From JAJXWB01 sp046349085 (GTDB taxonomy: Bacteria > Pseudomonadota > Alphaproteobacteria > Rhizobiales > Beijerinckiaceae), in the NCBI GenBank assembly GCA_046349085.1, contig JAXMDA010000001.1, forward strand, positions 434,001 through 498,000: a stretch of 64,000 nt of DNA, read 5' to 3'. Shown piece by piece: positions 1-7,456 of the stretch. The notes below the pieces were generated by a model that made no database searches, was not told the DNA's origin, and saw nothing but the letters and a program-made list of their open reading frames with translations. Within the stretch, counting starts at the first letter, position 1, and the number at the start of each line of letters is the position of its first letter. The position numbers were made by a program, and so were the translations under genes.

Positions 1-407
1 TTCGCCTTGAGAATGCGGCCCTGCGCATAAGCGTAGACCAGCCCGAGCAAAGCCGACAGCGCGACGGCGAGAGGCGCTGCGGTGATGAATGCAAGCGCGC
101 CGGCGGCGAACAGAAATGGCGCGATCCAGGCTTCACGCGTCATCCACGACGTCGAGGGACGCCGCACGACATGGTAGGCGCGCCACGGCCGGCCGATCTT
201 CAGCCAGACCGAGAAAAGGCCCGCGCCCACCAGCACGAGGCCGAGCGCGATGAACGGACGCGGGTCGGCGCCGAGCGCCGCGGCGAAGGGGCTCGCCACG
301 AGCAGACCGCCGCCGGCGCCGCCGAACACGAAGTTCAACGCGCCCTTGATGTCCCATTCCTTCTGCTGGCGCGGAACGACGCGATCGATGACCTTCGCCT
401 CGCTCAT
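1..407 (-). CDS. Membrane anchor subunit of a DMSO-reductase-family molybdoenzyme (DmsC/PadD-like), 3' end outside window
   Basis: The N-terminal 135 residues are visible; the C-terminus lies left of the window. The protein has a short soluble N-terminus (MSEAKVIDRVVPRQQKEWD), then hydrophobic segments separated by a basic loop containing KIGRPWRAYHVVRRP, a motif I associate with quinone-reactive anchor subunits of the DmsC/PadD type. Its ATG overlaps the stop codon of the preceding iron-sulfur subunit gene (ATGA, 404-407), so the three genes are translationally coupled. The expected role is to anchor the complex in the inner membrane and pass electrons to the quinone pool. The subunit class follows from the sequence and context; the substrate is not known. 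Confidence 0.75.
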   Translation of the reverse strand, partial: MSEAKVIDRVVPRQQKEWDIKGALNFVFGGAGGGLLVASPFAAALGADPRPFIALGLVLVGAGLFSVWLKIGRPWRAYHVVRRPSTSWMTREAWIAPFLFAAGALAFITAAPLAVALSALLGLVYAYAQGRILKA

Positions 408-1069
408 GCGTCGTCTCCGTCGACGATGTAGTAGATGGACGGGTCTGTCCCGAGTTCCTCGTGCATACGGAAATGTTCGGTGCGGCCGAGCATCTTCGAG
501 ACGTTGCTGTTCGGGTCGTTGATGTCGCCGAAATGCATGGCGTCGGAAATGCAGGAATTGACGCAGGCCGGCGTCACCTCGGGATCGACGCCCGGCGTCT
601 GGCCGGTCAGCGCGGCGAGATCGATGCGGTCCTTGCAGAAGGTGCACTTGGTGGCGACGCCGAGCCGCTCGGGATCGAAGCGCGCCTCCTCCGACTTCAT
701 CGGCGTGCCATAGGCGTATTTCGCCATGTGCTGGATCGAGCGCGCATCGTAGGGACAGGCCATGACGCAATTGGCGCAGCCGATGCAGATGTCGTAGTCG
801 ATCGTCACGAGGCCGTCGGCGCGCAGCTTCGTCGCCGTCGTCGGGCAGACGTGCATGCACGGCGGATTGGCGCAATGCATGCAGCCGACCGGCATGAAGG
901 TGCGCTGCACGTTCGGGAAGTCGCCCGTCTCGATGTCGAGCACGCGCCGCCATTGCACGCCGGGCGGCGTCGCATTGGCGTTCTTGCAGGCCGCCGTGCA
1001 GGTCTGGCAACCCACGCAGCGGCGCAGGTCGATCGCCATCACGTAACGCTTCGTCGCGCTTGCGCTCAT
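404..1069 (-). CDS. Four-cluster ferredoxin-like electron-transfer subunit of molybdopterin oxidoreductase (DmsB/PadC-like)
   Basis: A 221-residue protein with four cysteine groups typical of the DmsB/PhsB/PadC family: CVGCQTCTAACK near residue 16, CMHCANPPCMHVCP near 68, CIGCANCVMACPYDAR near 97, and a split group CTFCK ... ACVNSC in the C-terminal third. These should bind four [4Fe-4S] clusters that carry electrons from the molybdenum subunit to the membrane anchor. No signal peptide is present. The start at MSASATKR was chosen because its ATG overlaps the TGA of the catalytic-subunit gene (1066-1069), and the downstream anchor gene begins in the same way. The tail GDINDPNSNVSKML is a usual feature of this subunit family. 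Confidence 0.9.
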   Translation of the reverse strand: MSASATKRYVMAIDLRRCVGCQTCTAACKNANATPPGVQWRRVLDIETGDFPNVQRTFMPVGCMHCANPPCMHVCPTTATKLRADGLVTIDYDICIGCANCVMACPYDARSIQHMAKYAYGTPMKSEEARFDPERLGVATKCTFCKDRIDLAALTGQTPGVDPEVTPACVNSCISDAMHFGDINDPNSNVSKMLGRTEHFRMHEELGTDPSIYYIVDGDDA

Positions 1070-3831
1070 GCCGCGGCGGCCTTGTCCATGCGACGGATGG
1101 CGACGCGCACGATATCGGCGCCGGAGCCCGTCGCGTCGGTCAGCTCGAGCGACATGGGCGCGATCGTGTTGAGGCTCGCGCGCTCCTTGTCCTTGATGTA
1201 GGGCGTCGCCCAATGGTCGAACTGGCCGATGATGACGATCGTGTCCGGCCGGATGCCCTTGACCAGCGCCGCCTTGCCGTAGGTCGCGCCGATATGCGAG
1301 CGCACCTCGACGCGGTCGCCTTCGCCGATGCCGAGCTTCTGCCCCGTCTTCTCGTTGAGAATGACGCCGGTGTGGCCGTGCAGATTTTCCGACACCTCGT
1401 CCATCAGCGCGATACCGGCGTTGCCGCCGGAATGATATTGCATGGACTTGGTGCTGAGCAGCCAGAAGGGAAATTCATCGAGGCTGCCGCCGGCGTTGAC
1501 CAGCGCGCGCTCCCAGCGGCCGGGCACGTCGTGCCAGTCCGGCAGGCCGACATATTCGGTGAGCTGCTCGTCCCACCAGTGGATATCGCTCTCGTGCAGG
1601 CGATTGCCGAGCTCGCGGCCGATGCGCAGCAGGCGCTCCTGATAGGGAAGCTCGTAGCGCAGGCCCTGCTTCTCGAGCGTGGGCGTGAGATACCAGCCGA
1701 GCCGCGACTGCGGAATGGCGTAGAAGCCGTGCTCCTTGAACCAGTCGAGGCCGTGGCATTCCTTGCCTTCGGACAGCGTCGCGGTGGCGGCGCGGCAGAT
1801 GGCGTCCCAGACATGGTCGGGATCGAGCGCGGTGACGGGATCGAGGCTGAAATCGTAGCCTTCGCCCTTCAGCGGCGAGACGCCGGAAATGCCGCGATTG
1901 AGCTGCGCGGCATAGCCTTCGATCAGGCCCGAACGCAGCGCGAGTTCGCCCGCGATCCACGAGAAGTCGCGCGCATCGCCCTGCGGCTCGACAGCCTTCT
2001 GCCGCAGCACGACGCCGATATGGTCCCAGAAATGCTCCATGTATTTCGTCTGGCCCATGCGGATAAGCTGGTTGGATTCCAGGTCCGTCGCCTCGGGCAG
2101 GAGCAGGTCGGCCATGTAATTGGTTTCGTCGACCGTGTAGGCGAAGGCGACCATGAAGGGGAATTGCGCCGCCGCTTCCGCGAGCCGCCGCGTCTCCCAG
2201 AAGGAGATGGCGGGGTTCGAGCGATAGACGAACCAGAGTTCGGGATAGGTGGGCTTCGGCCAGTTCCAGCCTTCGGGCGTCTCCTCCTGGAACATCCAGG
2301 CGAGCTGCGTCGGGCCGAGCGCCTGGCTCCAGCCGCCGTTGCGGCCGACGATCGGCACGAGCGTGCGATGGATGTTGCGCGTCGTCGGCTGCGCTTCCCA
2401 GGAGTTCGAACCGGTCGGATTGAAATATTGCACCATGAAGCCGTCTTCGCCGGGCTTCACGCTCATGTGGCGATTTTCCTGCGGCCGGTTGATGCGCACC
2501 GTCGTGCCGAGGATGCCGCCGGGATTTTCCAGCGCGCCGACGAGCATGGCGAGCACGGTGCGCGCCCAGCAGCATTCGAAGGCGCCCCAGCCGTTGTTGA
2601 CGGACTTGCCGAGCGTGACGGCGACGGGCCGCAGCGGCAGCGTGACGCCGTCGATCTCGATCGTTTCGCCGATCGAGGCGGCTTCCAGATATTCGTCGGC
2701 GACGCGCCGGATCGTCTCGGCGGGCACGTCGCAAATCGTCGACGCCCATTCCGGCGTATAACGCTCCAGGTGATCGACGAGCGCCTGATAGGCGGTCACG
2801 CCCTCGACATCGGCATATTCCTTGCGCGCGGCGTCGGCGTCGATGGCGATCGCCCGTGCGACGCGATGGCGTCCGTCGACCGCGGGCCTTGCGCCGGGCG
2901 CGTCGTGCGCCACGACGCGCCCCGAGGCCTCGTCGAACAGCAGAGGCTTCGACGTCTCGGGATCGCGCAGGTAGAGCCCGTCCGGCCCCAGCAGATAGGG
3001 CGAGGCGGTGCGGTCGCGCAGGAAGGGAATGTCGAGCTTGGCAAGGCCGTGCTCGCGCACGAGCACATGGATCAGCGCGAACATGAAGGCCGGGTCGGTC
3101 TTCGGACGGATCGGCACCCATTCGGCGGAACAGGCGGCCGTGATCGTCAGGCTCGGCTCGACCTGCACGCGCTTGTAGCCGCGCACGCGCGCGTCGGCGT
3201 GGCGGATGACCGCGGTCGGGCCGCCCGTCACCTCGACATTGGCGCCGAAGGAGAGGTTGTAGCGGGTATGCGGCGTATCGGCGGAGACGGTGAAGGCGCG
3301 ATGCCAGAACTCGCCGTAGAGATGCTCGGAATGGACGCATTTGACGCCCTGCCCCGAGCCGAAGCTGTAGTCGATCGCGCCCCAGGCGGCGAGGAAGGCC
3401 GGAAACGTGCCCATGTAGTTGGCCGGCGTTCCGCCGTGGCCGAAGCTGGCGGCGATGCGCGGCAGGCCGGCCTCGTCGATCACGCCCTTGGCGCGGATCG
3501 CCTTGAGGCGCGCGGCGATCGTGTCGAGCGCCTCGTCCCACGAGATCGGCACGAAACCCGGATCCTCCTTCATCCCCTTCTTCGGATTGGTCCGCTTCAT
3601 CGGGGTGAGGATGCGATTGGGATTGTAGGTCTTCTGCACGAGGCCGTAGGCCTTCACGCAGGGCCGGCCGCGCGCCGGATGGACGCGGTCGCCATCGAAA
3701 TTCGGACCGATCTCGGTCGCCACGCCGTTCTCGACCTTCACGCGCAGAAAGTCAGGACCGGACACGCAATTGTAGCAGAAGGACGGGACGCTCTTCGTCG
3801 AGGCGCTCGAGGCCTTAGCGGCTGCGCTCAT
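1066..3831 (-). CDS. Molybdopterin-dependent oxidoreductase catalytic subunit, PadB-like (phenylacetyl-CoA:acceptor oxidoreductase type)
   Basis: A 921-residue catalytic subunit of the DMSO-reductase superfamily that should bind Mo-bis-MGD. The N-terminal cluster region has Cys19 and Cys22 (CYNC) and Cys58 (GRPCVKAYG) but no third cysteine near residue 26, where the text reads VSGPDF. The body carries the usual VPISWDEALD start of the molybdopterin domain, and a C-terminal molydopterin-binding domain ends the protein (HTGVILNEKTGQKLGIGEGD region). There is no twin-arginine signal, so the enzyme probably faces the cytoplasm, as expected for a CoA-thioester substrate. The start at MSAAAKASS follows a strong GGGAGGAG ribosome site; an ATG one codon upstream is possible. 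The PadB assignment rests on remembered motif resemblance plus the adjacent CoA thioesterase. Other membrane-bound molybdoenzymes remain possible. Confidence 0.75.
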   Translation of the reverse strand: MSAAAKASSASTKSVPSFCYNCVSGPDFLRVKVENGVATEIGPNFDGDRVHPARGRPCVKAYGLVQKTYNPNRILTPMKRTNPKKGMKEDPGFVPISWDEALDTIAARLKAIRAKGVIDEAGLPRIAASFGHGGTPANYMGTFPAFLAAWGAIDYSFGSGQGVKCVHSEHLYGEFWHRAFTVSADTPHTRYNLSFGANVEVTGGPTAVIRHADARVRGYKRVQVEPSLTITAACSAEWVPIRPKTDPAFMFALIHVLVREHGLAKLDIPFLRDRTASPYLLGPDGLYLRDPETSKPLLFDEASGRVVAHDAPGARPAVDGRHRVARAIAIDADAARKEYADVEGVTAYQALVDHLERYTPEWASTICDVPAETIRRVADEYLEAASIGETIEIDGVTLPLRPVAVTLGKSVNNGWGAFECCWARTVLAMLVGALENPGGILGTTVRINRPQENRHMSVKPGEDGFMVQYFNPTGSNSWEAQPTTRNIHRTLVPIVGRNGGWSQALGPTQLAWMFQEETPEGWNWPKPTYPELWFVYRSNPAISFWETRRLAEAAAQFPFMVAFAYTVDETNYMADLLLPEATDLESNQLIRMGQTKYMEHFWDHIGVVLRQKAVEPQGDARDFSWIAGELALRSGLIEGYAAQLNRGISGVSPLKGEGYDFSLDPVTALDPDHVWDAICRAATATLSEGKECHGLDWFKEHGFYAIPQSRLGWYLTPTLEKQGLRYELPYQERLLRIGRELGNRLHESDIHWWDEQLTEYVGLPDWHDVPGRWERALVNAGGSLDEFPFWLLSTKSMQYHSGGNAGIALMDEVSENLHGHTGVILNEKTGQKLGIGEGDRVEVRSHIGATYGKAALVKGIRPDTIVIIGQFDHWATPYIKDKERASLNTIAPMSLELTDATGSGADIVRVAIRRMDKAAAA

Positions 3832-4113
3832 CATCTCCTCCCGATGCATGGCGCGCACGCGGGCTGAACCCGTCTCATGGTCGCGCGAGATTATGATACA
3901 GTATTTGCTTCGGCGGTCAACAAGTTGGTATCGCGTTTGCGCCAGATCAATAGTCAGATCACGTCGCACCGCGAGATAATCTTGTGCAACGCAACCGGCC
4001 AGGCGGCAATTGCGCGCATTGGCCGGCTGTGACAGGATCGCGGCAGTCGTGATACGATTTTACGCTAATCACACTGGAATTTGTATCTTTTTCCGCCGGA
4101 ACGGGAGGTTCGG
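3832..4113. promoter_or_regulatory. Divergent promoter region with GATAC/GTATC half-sites
   Basis: This 282-base gap separates the minus-strand molybdoenzyme operon from the plus-strand thioesterase-fdhD pair, so it must hold both promoters. It is visibly richer in A+T than the genes. GATAC occurs at 3895-3899 and 4051-4055, and its complement GTATC at 3928-3932 and 4083-4087. Each inverted pair is therefore separated by nearly the same distance (33 and 32 bases start to start). ATACAGTAT at 3896-3904 is itself a perfect palindrome. These may be operators of a regulator encoded elsewhere; that is inference. Confidence 0.4.
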
Positions 4114-4521
4114 ATGAAGGACACGATCAAGGTCGGCATGTCGGCGACGCGGCGCATCGAAGTGGACACGGCCCGCACCATCGATTTCCTCGGCGAGAAC
4201 CTGCGGGTCTACGCGACCCCGGAGCTGGTGCGCGATTTCGAGATCGTCTGCCGCGAATTCCTGCTCGACCATACCGATGCGGGCGAAGATTCGGTGGGCA
4301 CCGGCATCAGCGTGACTCATGGCGGCGCGACGCTGCGCGGCATGCCGGTCGATATCACCGTCACGGTGTCCAAGATCGACGGCCGTCTCGTGACATTCGA
4401 TCTCGTGGCCAAGGACGCGATCGAGGAAATCAGCCGCGGCAGCCACGGCCGCTTTGTCGTGGAAATCGACAAGCTGCGGCAGCGTGTTGCCGGAAAGGCG
4501 GCCAAAGCTGGCGTCTCCTGA
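4114..4521 (+). CDS. FlK-like hot-dog CoA thioesterase
   Basis: A 135-residue single-domain protein resembling the fluoroacetyl-CoA thioesterase (FlK)-like branch of the hot-dog fold. Visible family features are the region around residues 50-75 (LLDHTDAGEDSVGTGISVTH) and the C-terminal strand pair (RLVTFDLVAKDA, GRFVVEIDKL). Such enzymes hydrolyse small acyl-CoA thioesters. The start is an ATG behind a GGGAGG ribosome site; an in-frame start 11 codons upstream lacks one. It is followed by fdhD after 77 bases and is divergent from the PadB-like operon, which suggests it acts on that enzyme's acyl-CoA substrate or product. The exact substrate cannot be read from sequence. Confidence 0.75.
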   Translation: MKDTIKVGMSATRRIEVDTARTIDFLGENLRVYATPELVRDFEIVCREFLLDHTDAGEDSVGTGISVTHGGATLRGMPVDITVTVSKIDGRLVTFDLVAKDAIEEISRGSHGRFVVEIDKLRQRVAGKAAKAGVS

Positions 4522-4598
4522 CGCGAAGGTTTGAAACGGAGCGCGCTTCGTGCGATGGGCATGTGGCCCTTTCGTAGACCGGTGCTGGACGCGCGATC

Positions 4599-5396
4599 AT
4601 GATCGAGCCGCCTGATGATCCGCAGCGCGATTTTCGCGCGAAAGTCCTGCGCTATCACGCCGGCTTCGGCGAGACGAAGAATGTGTCTGTCGCCGTCGAG
4701 GCGCCCGTCAACATCGTGTACGGCGACACGCCCTATGCGGTGATGATGACAACGCCTGCCGAGATCGAGGATTTCGTCTTCGGCTTCAGCCTGACGGAAG
4801 GCGTGATTTCGGGGGCCCAAGAAATCCGCGGCATCGAGATCAGCCGCCAGCATGAAGGCTATGTCGCTTCCGTCAATCTGACGCCCGACGCGCTGCGCCG
4901 GCATATGGCGCGGCGACGCAATCTTTCGGGCCGCACCAGTTGCGGCCTGTGTGGCGTGGAGGATTTCAGCCAACTGCCGTCGGCGCCCGGGAAGGTTGGC
5001 GCGCGCGCGAGCGCGCCCGCGGCGATCGCGCGCGCGCTTGCGTCGTTGCACGAACGGCAGGAACTGTTTCGCGCAACGCGCGCCGTTCATGCAGCCGCAT
5101 GGAGCGCCTCGGACGGCGAGGTACGCATCGTGCGCGAGGACGTCGGCCGCCACAACGCGCTGGACAAGACGATTGGCGCCTGCCTGCGCGCCGGGCTTCC
5201 CGCGCATGAAGGTTTCGCGCTGATCACCAGCCGCTGCTCGTTCGAGATGATCGAGAAGGCCGCGATCTTCGGCGCGCCAGCGCTGATTTCGGTTTCGGCG
5301 CCGACCTCGCTCGCCATCGAGCGCGCGGTCGCGCTCGGCGTCGCCTTGATAGCCGTGGCGCGCGACGATGGCGCGCTCGCGTTCGTCACGCCCTGA
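4599..5396 (+). CDS. fdhD: FdhD-type sulfurtransferase for molybdoenzyme activation
   Basis: A 265-residue FdhD family protein. In Escherichia coli FdhD passes sulfur from IscS to the Mo-bis-MGD cofactor before it enters formate dehydrogenase. The signature cysteine loop TSCGLCG is present near residues 112-118, and the conserved VREDVGRHNALDK and LITSRCSFEMIEKA blocks follow. No formate dehydrogenase gene is visible in the window; the nearest molybdoenzyme is the divergently transcribed PadB-like operon. FdhD may therefore serve that enzyme, or an FDH encoded elsewhere. The start ATG at 4599 gives the usual family length. Confidence 0.9.
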   Translation: MIEPPDDPQRDFRAKVLRYHAGFGETKNVSVAVEAPVNIVYGDTPYAVMMTTPAEIEDFVFGFSLTEGVISGAQEIRGIEISRQHEGYVASVNLTPDALRRHMARRRNLSGRTSCGLCGVEDFSQLPSAPGKVGARASAPAAIARALASLHERQELFRATRAVHAAAWSASDGEVRIVREDVGRHNALDKTIGACLRAGLPAHEGFALITSRCSFEMIEKAAIFGAPALISVSAPTSLAIERAVALGVALIAVARDDGALAFVTP

Positions 5397-5430
5397 GCCT
5401 TGGCCGATTTCCGTTCGATTGCGGGCGGGC

Positions 5431-5868
5431 CTAGCGAATCGCCGGTTTCGGCAATTCCAGGGTCACGCTTTGCGATCCACGCGTCAGCGTGACGGAACGC
5501 GCCGCCACTTCGGCGACGCGCCAGCCGGACGCCGAGGCGCCGAGCGGCAGGCGCAACACGTTTTGCGATCCCGCCTCGAGCACGACCGCGAACTTTTCAT
5601 GATCGCCCACGACCGTCCCGACCAGAGAAAAAGGCGGCGCGCCTGGCCCGAGACTCGGCGCGCTGTCATTTGCCGGCTGCGCCTCGGCGAGCGGCGGCGG
5701 GCGGCGGCTTTGGGTGAACAATGGCCGGTCGCGGGTCGCCGCAATCGTGTCCAGCGGCGTCGACCACAAGGGATTAGAGAGTCCTCCGCCTTGTTGCGCG
5801 TGCGCCACGGCGACGTTCGCCATCGCGAAGAGGACAACAAGAAAGGAGCAGCGACGCACGCAGCTCAT
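5431..5868 (-). CDS. Short GspC-like type II secretion protein with signal peptide
   Basis: A 145-residue protein at the 3' end of the gsp operon. Residues 1-25 form a cleavable-looking signal peptide (MSCVRRCSFLVVLFAMANVAVAHAQ). The rest, after a Pro-rich stretch, resembles the homology region (HR) of GspC: F-S-L-V-G-T-V-V, then a V-L-R-L-P-L-G-x-x-x-x-G-W strand pair ending in VTLTRGSQSVTLELP. GspC proteins normally carry a transmembrane anchor and often a PDZ domain; neither is seen here. The start was chosen because its ATG overlaps the gspM stop (ATGA, 5865-5868). It could instead be annotated as GspN; either way it probably contacts the secretin in the periplasm. Confidence 0.6.
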   Translation of the reverse strand: MSCVRRCSFLVVLFAMANVAVAHAQQGGGLSNPLWSTPLDTIAATRDRPLFTQSRRPPPLAEAQPANDSAPSLGPGAPPFSLVGTVVGDHEKFAVVLEAGSQNVLRLPLGASASGWRVAEVAARSVTLTRGSQSVTLELPKPAIR

Positions 5869-6422
5869 GGCGAGGCCCGCCATACGCCGGAAACCGACAA
5901 TTGCGCCCGCAGGCGCGGCGCTGCGGATTTCTCATTGCCCGCCGCGGTCTGGACAGAGAGGCGATCGACTGTGAGGACGGGCATGCCCGCCTCGATTTCG
6001 TACAATGCGCGCTGCAGAGCGTTCTGATCGATATCGCATGCGACCACCAGTCCGATGCGACCGCCTTCGGCGCCGGCGTCTCGCAGGTCCAATTCGGACG
6101 AAAGAACCGATCCGCCCGCCTCCGCGAGGATGGCGCCGATGCGTTGCTGAAGCGCGGCGCCTGCGACCGTCGTCGTCTGCCCCTCGATATATGCGGAGCC
6201 GGCGGGCGGCTGCGTCGTGAAGCTCAGGCCGGCAAGTCCTTTCCGGGCGCGCAAGTGCTCGAGATTCTCGGCGGCCGACGAATAGCCGGACCATGAACTC
6301 CACAGGCCCATGCAGGCGTTGACGCCCACGAGCAACAGCAGGACGAGCGCAACCATGTACGCGGCGGCGGCGAGCAGCGTGTTTCGGGACTGCGGTAGCG
6401 CGAGGCGGCCGGCGATATTCAT
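5865..6422 (-). CDS. gspM: Type II secretion system protein GspM
   Basis: A 185-residue inner-membrane protein with one transmembrane helix near residues 15-38 (LLAAAAYMVALVLLLLVGVN) and a periplasmic domain with a ferredoxin-like fold pattern typical of the shorter GspM (T2SSM_b) family. GspM pairs with GspL in the inner-membrane platform and helps position the ATPase GspE. Its ATG overlaps the gspL stop (6419-6422), and its stop overlaps the start of the GspC-like gene, so it sits in a coupled chain. Assignment rests on topology and operon position more than on strong motifs. Confidence 0.75.
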   Translation of the reverse strand: MNIAGRLALPQSRNTLLAAAAYMVALVLLLLVGVNACMGLWSSWSGYSSAAENLEHLRARKGLAGLSFTTQPPAGSAYIEGQTTTVAGAALQQRIGAILAEAGGSVLSSELDLRDAGAEGGRIGLVVACDIDQNALQRALYEIEAGMPVLTVDRLSVQTAAGNEKSAAPRLRAQLSVSGVWRASP

Positions 6423-7456
6423 TCGCCTTGCCCGTATCGCGCATTGACCTGCGCCTGGATGTGAAACTGGTCGCCCGGCTCATTGGGCGCATGTGTGGTG
6501 GGCGCCGAAAACGTCGCGCGCGAAAAGGTCGGCGAACGTTCGAGCATTCCGACGAGGCGCGTCGCGTTCCCGCTGACGCCGGCAATTTCCACCTTGCCTT
6601 CGCCGAACTGCAATTCCTTCAGGAAAGTATCGTCAGGCAGGATGCGCGCGAGCTGTTCCATCACGAGAACGACGAGCGGCGTATCGAACTTGTGCTTGTG
6701 CAGGATGACGTCCGGATCGCGCGCGCCCGACATTTGCGCTTGACGCCATTGCCGCGTCTCGGCGGCGACGTCTTCCGTGCGCGCGTCGAACCACGCGCCC
6801 AGGAGGCCCGAGGCGGCGGCGGATACGCCGGCGAAAGCCAGCGCGCCAAGGAGAGCCGCTCGCAATCCGCGCTGCGCCTCCACCGTCGCCCGCTCGCGGC
6901 GGAAGGCGCTTTCGTAGACCACGATGGGAGCATCGTCGGGTTCGCGGCGCGCCGCGACGATGACGGAGTTTGCGCCGGCCGCGCCCAGCGCGCGCACGAT
7001 GGGCTCCACCTGCGCCAGCGGGGCCGCCGCAATGACGAGCTTTATTCGGTCGAGGCCCGCCGAAATTGGGACGCTATGTCCGAACACGGCGTACGCCGGC
7101 GTCCACGGAGTAAGGCGGTCGATCTGCGCGCGCAGGACGCCATCGAGAAAATCGATCGCCTTGGAAGGGAAATCGAGATCGCGAAACAGGAACATGTCCG
7201 CCGGCAGATTGAGCGTAATGCGCGCGTCCCGGAACGTTGCGCCGACAGCGCCGCCCTGGTCGTCGACGAATGCGCCGCCGGCAAGCTTGAAAGCGCGCCT
7301 TTCATCCCCGGCAATGCGGAAGACGCCCCCGGCGGACCCTTCGAGCGTCAGCGGACGCGGCTTCGACAAGGCGTCGCCGATATGCGCGACGACGCCAGAA
7401 ACCGCGGCGATCCATCGATCGAACGCTTCCCTGACACTGGTGGAATTCAGTTTCAT
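6419..7456 (-). CDS. gspL: Type II secretion system protein GspL (PilM/PilN-like)
   Basis: A 345-residue platform protein. The N-terminal two thirds have an actin-like/PilM pattern (LNLPADMFLFRDLDFP, LDRIKLVIAAAPLAQVEPIV), a transmembrane helix lies near residues 205-225 (ALLGALAFAGVSAAASGLLG), and the C-terminal part has a PilN-like periplasmic ferredoxin fold (ILPDDTFLKELQFGEGKVEIAG). GspL binds GspE in the cytoplasm and GspM in the membrane. The ATG start at 7456 overlaps the gspK stop (7453-7456); the longer in-frame extension upstream lies inside gspK and was rejected. Confidence 0.85.
   Translation of the reverse strand: MKLNSTSVREAFDRWIAAVSGVVAHIGDALSKPRPLTLEGSAGGVFRIAGDERRAFKLAGGAFVDDQGGAVGATFRDARITLNLPADMFLFRDLDFPSKAIDFLDGVLRAQIDRLTPWTPAYAVFGHSVPISAGLDRIKLVIAAAPLAQVEPIVRALGAAGANSVIVAARREPDDAPIVVYESAFRRERATVEAQRGLRAALLGALAFAGVSAAASGLLGAWFDARTEDVAAETRQWRQAQMSGARDPDVILHKHKFDTPLVVLVMEQLARILPDDTFLKELQFGEGKVEIAGVSGNATRLVGMLERSPTFSRATFSAPTTHAPNEPGDQFHIQAQVNARYGQGE

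Noticed and set aside
1060..3867. A 935-residue plus-strand open frame across the molybdoenzyme gene
   Set aside because: It mirrors the minus-strand catalytic subunit in a high-G+C region. Its translation is Arg/Ala/Asp-rich without motifs, while the minus strand shows clear family motifs.
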